From: JAVBLF01 sp031553675
Lineage (GTDB): Bacteria > Bacillota > Clostridia > Christensenellales > CALWSW01
DNA: 48,561 bases
Direction: 5' to 3'
NCBI GenBank assembly: GCA_031553675.1
Contig: JAVBLF010000043.1
Span: forward strand, 1-48,561
Position 1 is the stretch's first letter. Each line of letters starts with the position of its first letter. The notes beneath the pieces were generated by a model. That model was not told the DNA's origin. It ran no database searches and saw only the letters and a program-made list of their open reading frames with translations. Position numbers and translations under genes: made by a program. Positions 40,366 through 48,148 of this stretch are shown here, in pieces.

Positions 40366-41745
40366 ATGAGCCGATTTGAACGCGACTTAACCGAGGGGAG
40401 CGTCGGCAAGCAATTGATCAAATTCAGCTTGCCGTTTTTGCTGTCCAACTTTATCCAAGCGCTGTACAGCGTCGCCGACACGCTGATCGTCAGCTGGTAC
40501 TGTGGGCCGGGAGGCGTGTCGGGCGTGGCGAACGGCGGCCAGGTGAGCATGCTCGTGACAACGCTGGCCATCGGGCTCGCGATCGGGGGCACGATCCTGA
40601 TCGGGCAGTACTTCGGCGCCAAGCAGCACGACGATCTGCTCAAGACGATCGGGACGATGTTCAGCATACTGATGATCTGCGCGGTCGTGCTGTCGATCGT
40701 GACGATCGCGCTGGCGGGACCGATTTTGCGCATGGTGCGGATTCCCGACGAAGCCTTCCAGGAAGCCAAGAATTACCTCGTCATCTGCATGGCGGGCACG
40801 GTGTTTATCTTCGGATACAACTCGATCAGCGGCGTGTTGCGCGGCATGGGTGATTCGAAAAATCCGCTCATATTCGTCTCGATCGCCGCCGTGACGAACG
40901 TCGTCTTCGATCTTTTGCTCGTCGGCCCCCTGCACATGGGCGCGGCGGGGGCGGCGATCGCGACGGTGGGCGCGCAGGCGCTCGCCATGGTGCTGTCGAT
41001 CGTCTACCTCATCCGGAACAAATTCATTTTCGATTTCAAGTGGAAGAGCTTCCGCATCGACAAAGAAAAGGCCAAGCTGCTTTTCAAGATCGGCCTGCCC
41101 ACCTCGCTTCAGCAGATCGTCGTGATGTCGAGCTTTCTCGTGATGCTGACGCTGGTCAACGGTTTCGGCGTCAGTGCGTCGGCGGCGATGGGCATCGTCG
41201 GCAAATTCAACTCCTTTGCCATTTTGCCGGCGATCGCGATGTCGGCGTCCGTGTCGTCGATGGTGGCGCAAAACTTCGGCGCGGGCCGCGTCGATCGCGC
41301 GAACGAAACGCTGCGAAGCGGCATCAAGATCGCCTTTCCGATCGGGCTGTTCTTCTTCCTGATCGCGTTTTTTGCGCCGCGCGCCATCATGCGCGTCTTT
41401 ACGAGCGACGTCGACGTGATCGAACAGGGCGCCGTCTATATGCGGACCTTCTGCTTCGACTACCTGATCGTGCCCTTTGCCTTCTGCTGCAACGGCCTTT
41501 TGACCGGCGCGGGGCACACGACCTTTACGATGATCACAAACATCGCCAGTTCGCTGGCATTCCGCGTGCCGATCGCGCTCGTGTTCGGCATGACGCTCGG
41601 CTTGGGCATGGCGGGCGTCGGGCTGGCCGCGCCGGTGGCGTCGGTGGGCGGCCTGGCGATTACGCTGTTCTACCTCAGATCCGGCAGCTGGCGAAAGGGG
41701 AAGATCCTGCACGCCGAGCGACCCCTCCAAGAACCGGCCGCATAA
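40366..41745 (+). CDS. MATE-family efflux transporter
   Basis: This 459-residue protein has about twelve hydrophobic spans in two related halves. MATE traits are LIKFSLPFLLSNFIQALYSV at the start, NGGQVSMLVTTLAIGLAIGG, GQYFGAKQHDDLLKTIGT, NSISGVLRGMGDSKNPL near residue 160 and MVAQNFGAGRVDRANETLRSG near 300. It exports drugs or metabolites by sodium or proton antiport; the substrate is not predictable. GGAGACGCT precedes the ATG at 40366. The ECF S-component gene follows by 63 bases and probably shares the transcript. Confidence 0.94.
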   Translation: MSRFERDLTEGSVGKQLIKFSLPFLLSNFIQALYSVADTLIVSWYCGPGGVSGVANGGQVSMLVTTLAIGLAIGGTILIGQYFGAKQHDDLLKTIGTMFSILMICAVVLSIVTIALAGPILRMVRIPDEAFQEAKNYLVICMAGTVFIFGYNSISGVLRGMGDSKNPLIFVSIAAVTNVVFDLLLVGPLHMGAAGAAIATVGAQALAMVLSIVYLIRNKFIFDFKWKSFRIDKEKAKLLFKIGLPTSLQQIVVMSSFLVMLTLVNGFGVSASAAMGIVGKFNSFAILPAIAMSASVSSMVAQNFGAGRVDRANETLRSGIKIAFPIGLFFFLIAFFAPRAIMRVFTSDVDVIEQGAVYMRTFCFDYLIVPFAFCCNGLLTGAGHTTFTMITNIASSLAFRVPIALVFGMTLGLGMAGVGLAAPVASVGGLAITLFYLRSGSWRKGKILHAERPLQEPAA

Positions 41746-41808
41746 CGAAAACGACAGAGAAAACGGCCTTCGGACATGACAGAGCAAACGGAAGCGAGGC
41801 AGACAAAG

Positions 41809-42312
41809 ATGGGCGACAAAGGAAACGCACGCGTGACATCCTATCGTTTGGTATTGGCGGCGCTGTTTACGGCGCTCACGACGCTGGCGACGGCGCTGCC
41901 CGTCATCCCGGTGGGGCATGGCTACATCCACCTGGGCGACGGCGTGATCTTCGCGTCCGCGATCCTCTTGGGGCCGTGGGCGGCAGTGGTCGGCGGCTTG
42001 GGGAGCGCGCTGGCCGACCTCATGGCCGGCTACGTCGTTTACGCGCCCGCAACCCTGATCATCAAGGCCGGCATGGGCCTGATCGCGGCGAAGCTGCTGG
42101 CGCAAGGCGACAAAACCGGCGTGCTTCGGCGTTTGACGGCGTTTGCGGCAGCCGAGCTCTGGATGCTGGCCGGATATTTCGCGTATGAGTGCGTGATCTT
42201 CGCGCCTCCTGCCGCGATCGCCGCGCTGCTTCCCAACCTGATCCAGGCGGGCGGCGGTGTGGTCGTGGGCTTCGCGCTCGCACCCATCGTGCAGCGCCTC
42301 AAACGGAAATAG
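41809..42312 (+). CDS. ECF transporter substrate-specific (S) component
   Basis: This small hydrophobic protein of about 167 residues has five or six spans. It resembles the DUF1393/PF07155 S-component family: VIPVGHGYIHLGDGVIFAS, LLGPWAAVVGGLGSALADL, and GYVVYAPATLIIKAGMGLIA. S components bind a vitamin or related ligand and dock with an energising EcfAAT module, which is not in the window. The ATG at 41809 (MGDKGNARV) has GAGG nine bases upstream; an in-frame ATG at 41776 has none and is less likely. A terminator shared with the opposite gene follows. Confidence 0.88.
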   Translation: MGDKGNARVTSYRLVLAALFTALTTLATALPVIPVGHGYIHLGDGVIFASAILLGPWAAVVGGLGSALADLMAGYVVYAPATLIIKAGMGLIAAKLLAQGDKTGVLRRLTAFAAAELWMLAGYFAYECVIFAPPAAIAALLPNLIQAGGGVVVGFALAPIVQRLKRK

Positions 42313-42350
42313 CACGAAGCACAGGCGCGAAACGCCCCTGGACTGCGATC

Positions 42351-42378
42351 AAAAAAAGTGGCACAACGCCACTTTTTT
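42351..42378. terminator. Bidirectional terminator, AGTGGC-type stem
   Basis: AAAAAAGTGGC-ACAAC-GCCACTTTTTT between convergent genes, with A- and T-runs on either side. Confidence 0.94.
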
Positions 42379-42385
42379 GTTTGCC

Positions 42386-43021
42386 TCACGACGCTGTGCC
42401 GGAAGGCGCTTCGGGTTCCATTTCCTCGCTGCTTTCGGGTACGAAGCGGCACTTGAGCAAATAGAGGTAGTTGTATCGTTCGGCCAGCTCCGGTTCGTCG
42501 ACGAAGCGCTGAGGGTCATAGATCTCGATTTCCTGCGCTTCGGCGAAGGCGGAAACGTAGAGTACGATTTCCTTTGCGTCCTCGACGATCGTGGTCTCAT
42601 CGAGCTGGGACGTGGCGTGGAGGCCAGAGCCGTAAAAGAGAAAGCGCATGCTCGTTTTCGACAGCTTGACGTCGCCCTGCACGACCGAGAAGCCCCAGAT
42701 CGAGTCGTTTGTGTTGTCGATCGTCACGGCGAAGGAGCCTTCTTTGCGCTTGCCGGTCGGCTGGAGCGCAAATGAATCGAAGGGCACGGTGCTGGTCAGT
42801 GTGCCAGTCTTGTAGGTTTCGGCCCAGACGTCGACGCGGTCAAAAGCCTTGTCTGCCTTGAAATGGAAGAGCAAGGGCTCGACCGACTTGTTGGCCAGCA
42901 TGGAGAGCACGGCCTGTTCATTTTTGGTGGCGGGGGAGACTTCGCTGACGGGACTTCTTCCGCAGCCGCCCATGGACAAGGCCAGCGCGATCGCGACAGC
43001 GAGGCATAGCGTTCTTTTCAT
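42386..43021 (-). CDS. Lipoprotein of unknown function
   Basis: This 211-residue protein has a signal peptide ending in lipobox SMGGC near residue 20. The rest looks like one globular beta-rich domain: LLFHFKADKAFDRVDVWAE, GSFAVTIDNTNDSIWGFSV, SKTSMRFLFYGSGLHATS and VLYVSAFAEAQEIEIYDPQ. No family was recognised. GGGAG seven bases upstream supports the ATG. It follows the 5'-nucleotidase gene by 87 bases with a strong hairpin between, so it may be a second gene of that transcript at lower dose. Confidence 0.82.
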   Translation of the reverse strand: MKRTLCLAVAIALALSMGGCGRSPVSEVSPATKNEQAVLSMLANKSVEPLLFHFKADKAFDRVDVWAETYKTGTLTSTVPFDSFALQPTGKRKEGSFAVTIDNTNDSIWGFSVVQGDVKLSKTSMRFLFYGSGLHATSQLDETTIVEDAKEIVLYVSAFAEAQEIEIYDPQRFVDEPELAERYNYLYLLKCRFVPESSEEMEPEAPSGTAS

Positions 43022-43042
43022 CTGATGGCTCCCAATAATGCG

Positions 43043-43074
43043 CGATTCACCCGCCGTTTGGGGCGGGTGAATCG
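43043..43074 (-). repeat. Hairpin between the 5'-nucleotidase and lipoprotein genes
   Basis: CGATTCACCCGCC pairs perfectly with GGCGGGTGAATCG around six bases, 13 pairs, with no T-run on the minus strand. It may be a partial terminator or message stabiliser. Confidence 0.65.
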
Positions 43075-43108
43075 AACGGTTTGCGTTTGCTTTTCGTGGG
43101 GGATCGGC

Positions 43109-44776
43109 TTAGCTCGCAGCTTCACCGGTTCTGACGACGCGGCTGGCTTCGATCTCGCTGATGACGATGCCGTGTTCTTTGATGTAGTCGAGCACGACTT
43201 CATCCATCGGGTCGGTCATGGCTTTGATGCTGCCGTTGCCGAGCGGGGACTCGTCGCCGCCCGCCGCGAGGAAGTCGTTCGTCGCGAGCGAATAGGTCTT
43301 CGCGGGATCGATCGCTTCGCCGCCGATGGTGCATTCGACGATGCGTTCACCCTTGGGCTTGCTGGGGTCATAGGTGTAGCTGCCGCCCGAAATGTGCAGG
43401 AAGCCGCCGTTCGTATCGGGGTAGACGCTGACGCCCTGTTCGAGCGCGGCGAGGATGTCGGCGCCCGTGACGTCCTTCGTGACGACGATGTTGCCAAAGG
43501 GCATGACTTCGAGGAGCTGGCCGTAGGTGATGTCGCCCTTGGCGATCGTGGTGCGCACGTTGCCGCCGTTATTCAGCGCGACGTCGGCGCCGGTCGAGCT
43601 GCGGATGGCATCGACGATCAGGTTGCCGAGGTTGCTGTCACCTTTGCGGACGACTTCGCGTTCCCCGATCAGGTCTGCGTCGGTGCTGCCGACGACCTGG
43701 CTCGAAATGTCATCGACCGCTTCTCCATAGGACGCGATCAAGGTGAAGGTCTGGGTCATGATCGGCCAGGTGTTGGTGACTTTTTCGTTGACGAGCGAGA
43801 CGTCGGTCGTCTTTTTGCCGTCGGGCGTGACGGTGATCTTGACGACGCCGACGTTATTGAGGTATTCGCCCGTCTGGACGACGATGCCGTTTTTGGTCGG
43901 CAGGCCGTTTTGCAGCACCGTATGGCTGTGGCCGTCGACGAAGAGGTCGATCTCGGGAACGGCGTCGCAGATTTCGGAAGAAAGGATTTCGGTGCCACCG
44001 TCGAGGCCGATGTGGCCGAGGCAGATGATGTAATCACAGCCCGCGTCTTTGAGCTTCTTGGCGTAGGTCTGGGCGGTGACGAGGGGATCGCCGAAGGTCA
44101 GGCCCTTGACGTTGTCGGGGTGGGATTTGAAGACGGTCTCGGGCGTCGCGAGGCCAAAGATCCCGACTTTGTAGCCGTCGAACCATTTGATCAGGTAATC
44201 GTCGAGGAGGGGTTTGCCCGTCTTGTCCTCGATCAGGTTGGCCGCCAACCAGGGGTAGTTGGTGTAGCCTGCGAGCTGGGTCAGGCGCTTGCTGCCGTAG
44301 TTGAAGTCGTGGTTGCCGGGAACGGCGGCGTCAACGCCCATGGTGTTGCGGATCATGGCGATGCTGTAGCCGCGGAAGAGGTTGGCGATCGGGCGCCCGT
44401 GCAGGGTGTCGCCCGCGTCGAGCAGGAGCACGTTTTCGCGGTGGTTGCGCATGTCGTTGACTTTGCCGGCGATGCGCGCCATATCGACCTTGCCTTCGCC
44501 TTCGCGGGCGTGGCTGTCGTTGAAGTGAACGACGGTCAATTCGAGCGGTTCTCCCGCGGCTTTGGGCGAAGAGGGCGCGGGCGTCGGCGTCGGTTCCGCG
44601 GGCGCTTCGGCCGTTACAGGTTCGGTTGTCTCGGTGGGCGCCGTTTCGGCGGGGGTGGGAGAGGCAGAGGTGGCGGGGGCCGTGGTGGGCGTGTCCGCTG
44701 CCCATGCCACGCCTAGAGACATGATCATGACAAGCGCAAGTAAGATTGCCCCAAGTTTCCGGCTGCCTTTTTTCAT
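43109..44776 (-). CDS. Secreted 5'-nucleotidase/2',3'-cyclic phosphodiesterase family protein (UshA-like)
   Basis: This 555-residue protein has a Sec signal peptide ending VAWA near residue 26, then a Thr/Pro/Ala linker to about residue 72. The metallophosphatase domain holds VVHFNDSHAREG, LLLDAGDTLHGRP, VPGNHDFNYG, CLGHIGLDGG and VDGHSHTVL, the complete two-metal set. The C-terminal nucleotidase substrate domain (about 350-555) holds NLIVDAIRSSTGADVALNNGGNVRT and YSLATNDFLAAGGDE. It would release phosphate and nucleosides from extracellular nucleotides. No cell-wall anchor motif is seen. AGGAGG precedes the ATG. Confidence 0.95.
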   Translation of the reverse strand: MKKGSRKLGAILLALVMIMSLGVAWAADTPTTAPATSASPTPAETAPTETTEPVTAEAPAEPTPTPAPSSPKAAGEPLELTVVHFNDSHAREGEGKVDMARIAGKVNDMRNHRENVLLLDAGDTLHGRPIANLFRGYSIAMIRNTMGVDAAVPGNHDFNYGSKRLTQLAGYTNYPWLAANLIEDKTGKPLLDDYLIKWFDGYKVGIFGLATPETVFKSHPDNVKGLTFGDPLVTAQTYAKKLKDAGCDYIICLGHIGLDGGTEILSSEICDAVPEIDLFVDGHSHTVLQNGLPTKNGIVVQTGEYLNNVGVVKITVTPDGKKTTDVSLVNEKVTNTWPIMTQTFTLIASYGEAVDDISSQVVGSTDADLIGEREVVRKGDSNLGNLIVDAIRSSTGADVALNNGGNVRTTIAKGDITYGQLLEVMPFGNIVVTKDVTGADILAALEQGVSVYPDTNGGFLHISGGSYTYDPSKPKGERIVECTIGGEAIDPAKTYSLATNDFLAAGGDESPLGNGSIKAMTDPMDEVVLDYIKEHGIVISEIEASRVVRTGEAAS

Positions 44777-44811
44777 GTTCCTTCCTCCTGTGTCGTTTGC
44801 TTCACGATGCT

Positions 44812-44839
44812 GCGCATGATGTCATGCGCCATGACATCA
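44812..44839 (-). promoter_or_regulatory. Overlapping palindromes at the 5'-nucleotidase promoter
   Basis: GCGCATGA-TG-TCATGCGC (44812-44829) overlaps TGATGTCATG-CGC-CATGACATCA (44817-44839), both perfect. A minus-strand -10 TATACT (44839-44844) touches the right edge, so this would cover the transcription start. It is a strong candidate operator of unknown regulator. Confidence 0.65.
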
Positions 44840-44911
44840 GTATACTGCTTTATCGAAGAAAAAGAAATTGCGAGTTTGGGGGTGAAAAGTCGCGACAAGC
44901 GCCAGGGAGTG

Positions 44912-44939
44912 TTTGCTATGCAGCGATGTTTATTATACA
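44912..44939 (+). promoter_or_regulatory. Candidate promoter of the OB-fold lipoprotein gene
   Basis: TTTGCT (44912-44917), a 16-base spacer and TATACA (44934-44939), about 70 bases before the ATG, in AT-rich DNA divergent from the 5'-nucleotidase gene. Confidence 0.5.
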
Positions 44940-45009
44940 ATATGCGTGAACAAATATTTGAATCGATGGATGACGCTCGCAAGGATGTAACAATAGGGGA
45001 GGACCAATG

Positions 45010-46491
45010 ATGGAGCCGAAAACCGCATTCTCTGCCGCCAAACGCCGCGCGATGCCTGCGCTCGCGGCAGCCGTTCTCATGGGCCTCTTGTCGGGCTGCT
45101 TATCCGGCGGCGAACTCGAAGCGAGCCGCAACGATCTTTTAACGCGCATGGGCGGAGAACCCGTCGACGCGCAAGACGCTGTGGTCGTCGTGGAAGAAAG
45201 CGCGGCGGCAACGGTGAGCGTTGCGCCGACCCAGGAAGTGACGCCCGAACCGACAGCCCCCCCAACGCCCGCGCCAACCGCCGAACCCAGTGCCGAGCCG
45301 ACACCTGAACCCACTGCCTCACCCAGTCCGGAAGCGCCTGCCGACCCGACGCCCGCGCCGACACAGGACGCCGTGGCTTCCGGCGAGGCGCCGAACGCGT
45401 CCGACGACCCATTCGAAAACATCCCCGGCGTGACGATGCTGCCTGTGAGCCAGCTAGCGCTGCCTGTTCCCGCCGATCTGGAAAAAGAAGTGGATTTCGT
45501 AGCAAGCGCGTTCGGACAAGCCTACAATCCCGATGCGCATGGTCCGTTGAAGGAAAGCCAAATTGGTCCCTATGTCGAAAGCGAAATGACGCTTTATCCT
45601 GGCGAAGCTCAGAACCCGCTTCGAAACAACGCTCAAGCGCGTGAATACTACAACGCCGAGCAGCAGCTTTCGAGATTCGTTGTTTCGTTGCCGCTGACAA
45701 CTGACAACGCGAAACTTACCAGCGACGAGATCGATCAAATCGATTCTTCGCTCGCCGCACATTTTGCCGCGCCACCTTCCGTCTCGACCGACGTTTGGGG
45801 CAACGGTTACGTCGACAAGGCACGCGAAAACCCGCTGGCGACACTTGCGTCGGGCGGTTACATGCTGCGTTACTGGTACGCGGACGACGCGACATGGATT
45901 GCCAGCATTGCGTACAACCAAGAGCGTGGACTCGCGTGCACGTTGATTGGAGAACCCATCGGCGGCACGCTGGCGACACCCGCGCCGACGGGGCTGGATC
46001 TGCTGCTCGTGCGCGACCTGAGCGAATTCTACGCCCGCAACGAACTGAACGCCGCGCGCGTTTACGACGGAACTTTCGTGCTTTTGCAGGGCATGGTGCA
46101 GTCGATCAAGCGCGACGAGAACGGTGCGGCCTGTGTGACCTTCGCAGCCGAGGGCGGCGGGCAGATGGATCCCAAATCGACCTATCTCTTCGTATGTCGC
46201 TTCCCCGCCGCACAAGAAGAGGCGCTCATGGGCCTCCGCGCCGGACAGACGGCGACGTTCTGCGGCATGATCAACGGCTTGACGGGCGAGCGCCAGGGCG
46301 ATCAGGCTGTGATCGAGCTGGTGCGCTGCTCGATTCCAACGAGCGGTGAAGAAGCGCAACCCGGTGCCGCCGACGCGAATGAAAGCAATGTCGGTGAAAA
46401 CGCGGAAGGCGCGCGCGACGATCGCGCGGCGGACGGCGAAGCGAACGAGCGGGCGGATGCAGAGGCGCGAGACGGATCCCGAACCCGCTAG
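45010..46491 (+). CDS. Lipoprotein with Pro/Thr linker and C-terminal OB-fold (tRNA_anti-like) domain
   Basis: This protein of about 493 residues starts MEPKTAFSAAKRRAM and has lipobox GLLSGC near residue 30. Residues about 75-130 are a Pro/Thr/Glu/Ala-rich wall-spanning linker. A middle domain (about 145-320) is unrecognised (VDFVASAFGQAYNPDAHGPL, YMLRYWYADDATWIASIAYN). Residues about 335-445 look like the tRNA_anti-like OB fold: LSEFYARNELNAARVYDGTF, VLLQGMVQSIKRDENGAACV, GLRAGQTATFCGMINGLTG. The tail is acidic and Arg-rich. ATG 45010 lies seven bases after GGGGAGG; 45007 is only four bases away and less likely. Confidence 0.85.
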   Translation: MEPKTAFSAAKRRAMPALAAAVLMGLLSGCLSGGELEASRNDLLTRMGGEPVDAQDAVVVVEESAAATVSVAPTQEVTPEPTAPPTPAPTAEPSAEPTPEPTASPSPEAPADPTPAPTQDAVASGEAPNASDDPFENIPGVTMLPVSQLALPVPADLEKEVDFVASAFGQAYNPDAHGPLKESQIGPYVESEMTLYPGEAQNPLRNNAQAREYYNAEQQLSRFVVSLPLTTDNAKLTSDEIDQIDSSLAAHFAAPPSVSTDVWGNGYVDKARENPLATLASGGYMLRYWYADDATWIASIAYNQERGLACTLIGEPIGGTLATPAPTGLDLLLVRDLSEFYARNELNAARVYDGTFVLLQGMVQSIKRDENGAACVTFAAEGGGQMDPKSTYLFVCRFPAAQEEALMGLRAGQTATFCGMINGLTGERQGDQAVIELVRCSIPTSGEEAQPGAADANESNVGENAEGARDDRAADGEANERADAEARDGSRTR

Positions 46492-46578
46492 CAGCACCCA
46501 ATTGTGGTCTCCACGACGAAACCGCAGGCGGCATTTCTCGACTTTTCGCGCAGTTTGACGGCGTTTCGGCAAGAATTT

Positions 46579-46599
46579 CCCTTTCGAAGCTTCGAAGGG
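46579..46599. terminator. Near-palindrome after the OB-fold lipoprotein gene
   Basis: CCCTTTCGAAG and CTTCGAAGGG pair with one extra T, followed by a short GTTTC. A weak terminator is possible. The rest of 46492-46655 shows nothing but the next gene's -10. Confidence 0.4.
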
Positions 46600-46641
46600 T
46601 TTCGTCGAGGAGCGCCACTAGAATTCATTGCCAGAATGTAT

Positions 46642-46647
46642 TATAAT
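46642..46647 (+). promoter_or_regulatory. -10 element of the CpsC/Wzz gene
   Basis: Perfect TATAAT, but no good -35 box at the proper distance. The predicted start near 46654 is almost on the ATG at 46656. Confidence 0.55.
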
Positions 46648-46655
46648 CATGTAGA

Positions 46656-47375
46656 ATGACGCAGATGCGCTGTAGCAGCCGCGTCGAAAAACGGGGCGAG
46701 GGTGGTGCGGCGCACTTGCGAAAGCTGACGAAGGTCTTGCGAAAGCATCTTGCATTTATCATACTCTTTGCGTTGATCGTCGAGATCCTGATCGGCGCGT
46801 CGATCTTCTTTTTCTTCCCCGACCGCTATGACTCGACGGCGACGCTCATGGTGAGCCGGACTGCCGGCGATCTCAGCAGCGACAACTACGAGCTGGACAG
46901 CAAGCTCCTTTCGACCTACCGCGCGTTTTGCACGAGCGACAATGTCCTCCAGGAGGCGATTGCGGCATCTGGTGTCGGCCTGACGCCCGACGAGCTTCGG
47001 CAGCGCGTGCGCGTGGCCAACCCCGACGGGACGTCTCTGATCAACATCCGCGTCTGGGGCAGCGATCCCAAGCAGTCGGCCCTGCTCGCCAACGCGCTCA
47101 GCGCCGCGCTGATCGACAGCGTCGTCGAAAACCTCAAGATCGAGAACCTCCAGATCATCGACGAAGCCAAACCCGCCGCCCACGCGTCTCGATCGTCGAT
47201 CGCGGCCATTTTGGGCATCGGTCTGGCAGCCGCGCTCGTGATCGCCGTTCTGTTCATCTGCATCAAAGAATACTACGACGATACCCTTCGAAGCACCGAG
47301 CAAGTCGCGGAACTCTTTGGCAAACCGGTCATTGGCCAGATCCCGCACGGCATGACGCGATTGCGAAGGCGGTAG
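46656..47375 (+). CDS. CpsC/Wzz-type exopolysaccharide chain-length and kinase-activator protein
   Basis: This 239-residue membrane protein has one span near residues 31-54 (FIILFALIVEILIGASIFFF) and one near 182-202 (SIAAILGIGLAAALVIAVLF), flanking an external domain (YDSTATLMVSR, SLINIRVWGSDPKQSALLAN). This is the CpsC/YwqC layout, in which the protein controls polymer length and activates the CpsD kinase. The cytoplasmic tail is short (YYDDTLRSTEQVAELFGKP). The start is uncertain: ATG 46656 has no ribosome site and little leader; a TTG near residue 21 (HLRKLTK) is an alternative. The kinase gene follows by 44 bases. Confidence 0.9.
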   Translation: MTQMRCSSRVEKRGEGGAAHLRKLTKVLRKHLAFIILFALIVEILIGASIFFFFPDRYDSTATLMVSRTAGDLSSDNYELDSKLLSTYRAFCTSDNVLQEAIAASGVGLTPDELRQRVRVANPDGTSLINIRVWGSDPKQSALLANALSAALIDSVVENLKIENLQIIDEAKPAAHASRSSIAAILGIGLAAALVIAVLFICIKEYYDDTLRSTEQVAELFGKPVIGQIPHGMTRLRRR

Positions 47376-47419
47376 CGGACGAAGTAGACCGATGACGAAG
47401 GATGGGGAGGGAAAGGCAC

Positions 47420-48085
47420 TTGGCCAAAGTCGCTTCGCGGGGGCACACGATCGAGTCGTACAATGCCCTTCGCAACAACATCGAATTCATCGGCAATGGC
47501 TTGAACCGATGCGTCGCGGTGACGAGCGCCACCAGCAACGACGGCAAGACGACCGTCGCGCTCAATTTGGCACAGTCCTTTGCGTCGGCGCAGAAAAAAA
47601 CCCTCCTGATCGACGCCGACATGCGAAACCCCTCGCTGCACAAGGCGCTCCAGCTCAGCAACCAGCGCGGCTTGAGCGACGTATTGCGAGAGGGCACCGA
47701 CGTGCTCGTCATTAAGCTCGAAAACATGCCCAACCTTTACCTGCTCCCCAGCGGCAAACGCCCCTACGATCCGTCGCACCTTTTGGGCAGCGATGAGATG
47801 GGGCACTTTCTACAGGGCATGCGCGAGCATTTTGACATGATCGTCATCGACACGCCGCCCGTGTTGCCCGTGTCCGACGCGGCGATGCTTTCCCGCCACG
47901 TCGACGGCGTCGTCGTCGTCGTGCGCTACGGCATCACGTACGAAGGCGGCGCGATACGGACGAGACGGGCTCTCGCCCTCGCCAACGCCAACGTGTTGGG
48001 CGTCGTGTTCAACGACATGCCCGTCCACCTCAGCCGGGCCTATGGCAATCCGCGCAAGATTCGGCGTGGAAAACATCGAAAATAG
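47420..48085 (+). CDS. CpsD/CapB-type tyrosine-protein kinase (BY-kinase)
   Basis: This protein of about 221 residues has all BY-kinase motifs: Walker A SATSNDGKTT, Walker A' LLIDADMRNPS, Walker B MIVIDTPPVLPVSDA, and the N-terminal ESYNALRNNIEF that mediates oligomerisation. It phosphorylates its own C-terminal tyrosines to time polysaccharide export with CpsC. Here the tail ends AYGNPRKIRRGKHRK with a single Tyr, not the usual Tyr cluster. I place the start at the TTG at 47420 because GGGAGG lies nine bases before it; the in-frame ATG at 47402 has its only purine run directly adjacent. A terminator follows, so any polymer-synthesis genes lie elsewhere. Confidence 0.88.
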   Translation: MAKVASRGHTIESYNALRNNIEFIGNGLNRCVAVTSATSNDGKTTVALNLAQSFASAQKKTLLIDADMRNPSLHKALQLSNQRGLSDVLREGTDVLVIKLENMPNLYLLPSGKRPYDPSHLLGSDEMGHFLQGMREHFDMIVIDTPPVLPVSDAAMLSRHVDGVVVVVRYGITYEGGAIRTRRALALANANVLGVVFNDMPVHLSRAYGNPRKIRRGKHRK

Positions 48086-48092
48086 TTGAAGC

Positions 48093-48124
48093 GTTCCTCG
48101 CCCACTTGGCGGGGAACTTTTTTT
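48093..48124 (+). terminator. Rho-independent terminator after the CpsD-like gene
   Basis: GTTCCTCGCC pairs with GGCGGGGAAC (one T-G pair) around CACTT and runs into TTTTTTT. Confidence 0.93.
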
Positions 48125-48148
48125 CCAAGACCCAAAAGGAGGCCGATC

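Noticed and set aside
43025..44716. 563-codon open frame on the plus strand with a Gly/Arg-rich end
   Set aside because: Mirror of the 5'-nucleotidase; the Gly/Arg tail comes from the Thr/Pro/Ala linker codons of the real gene.
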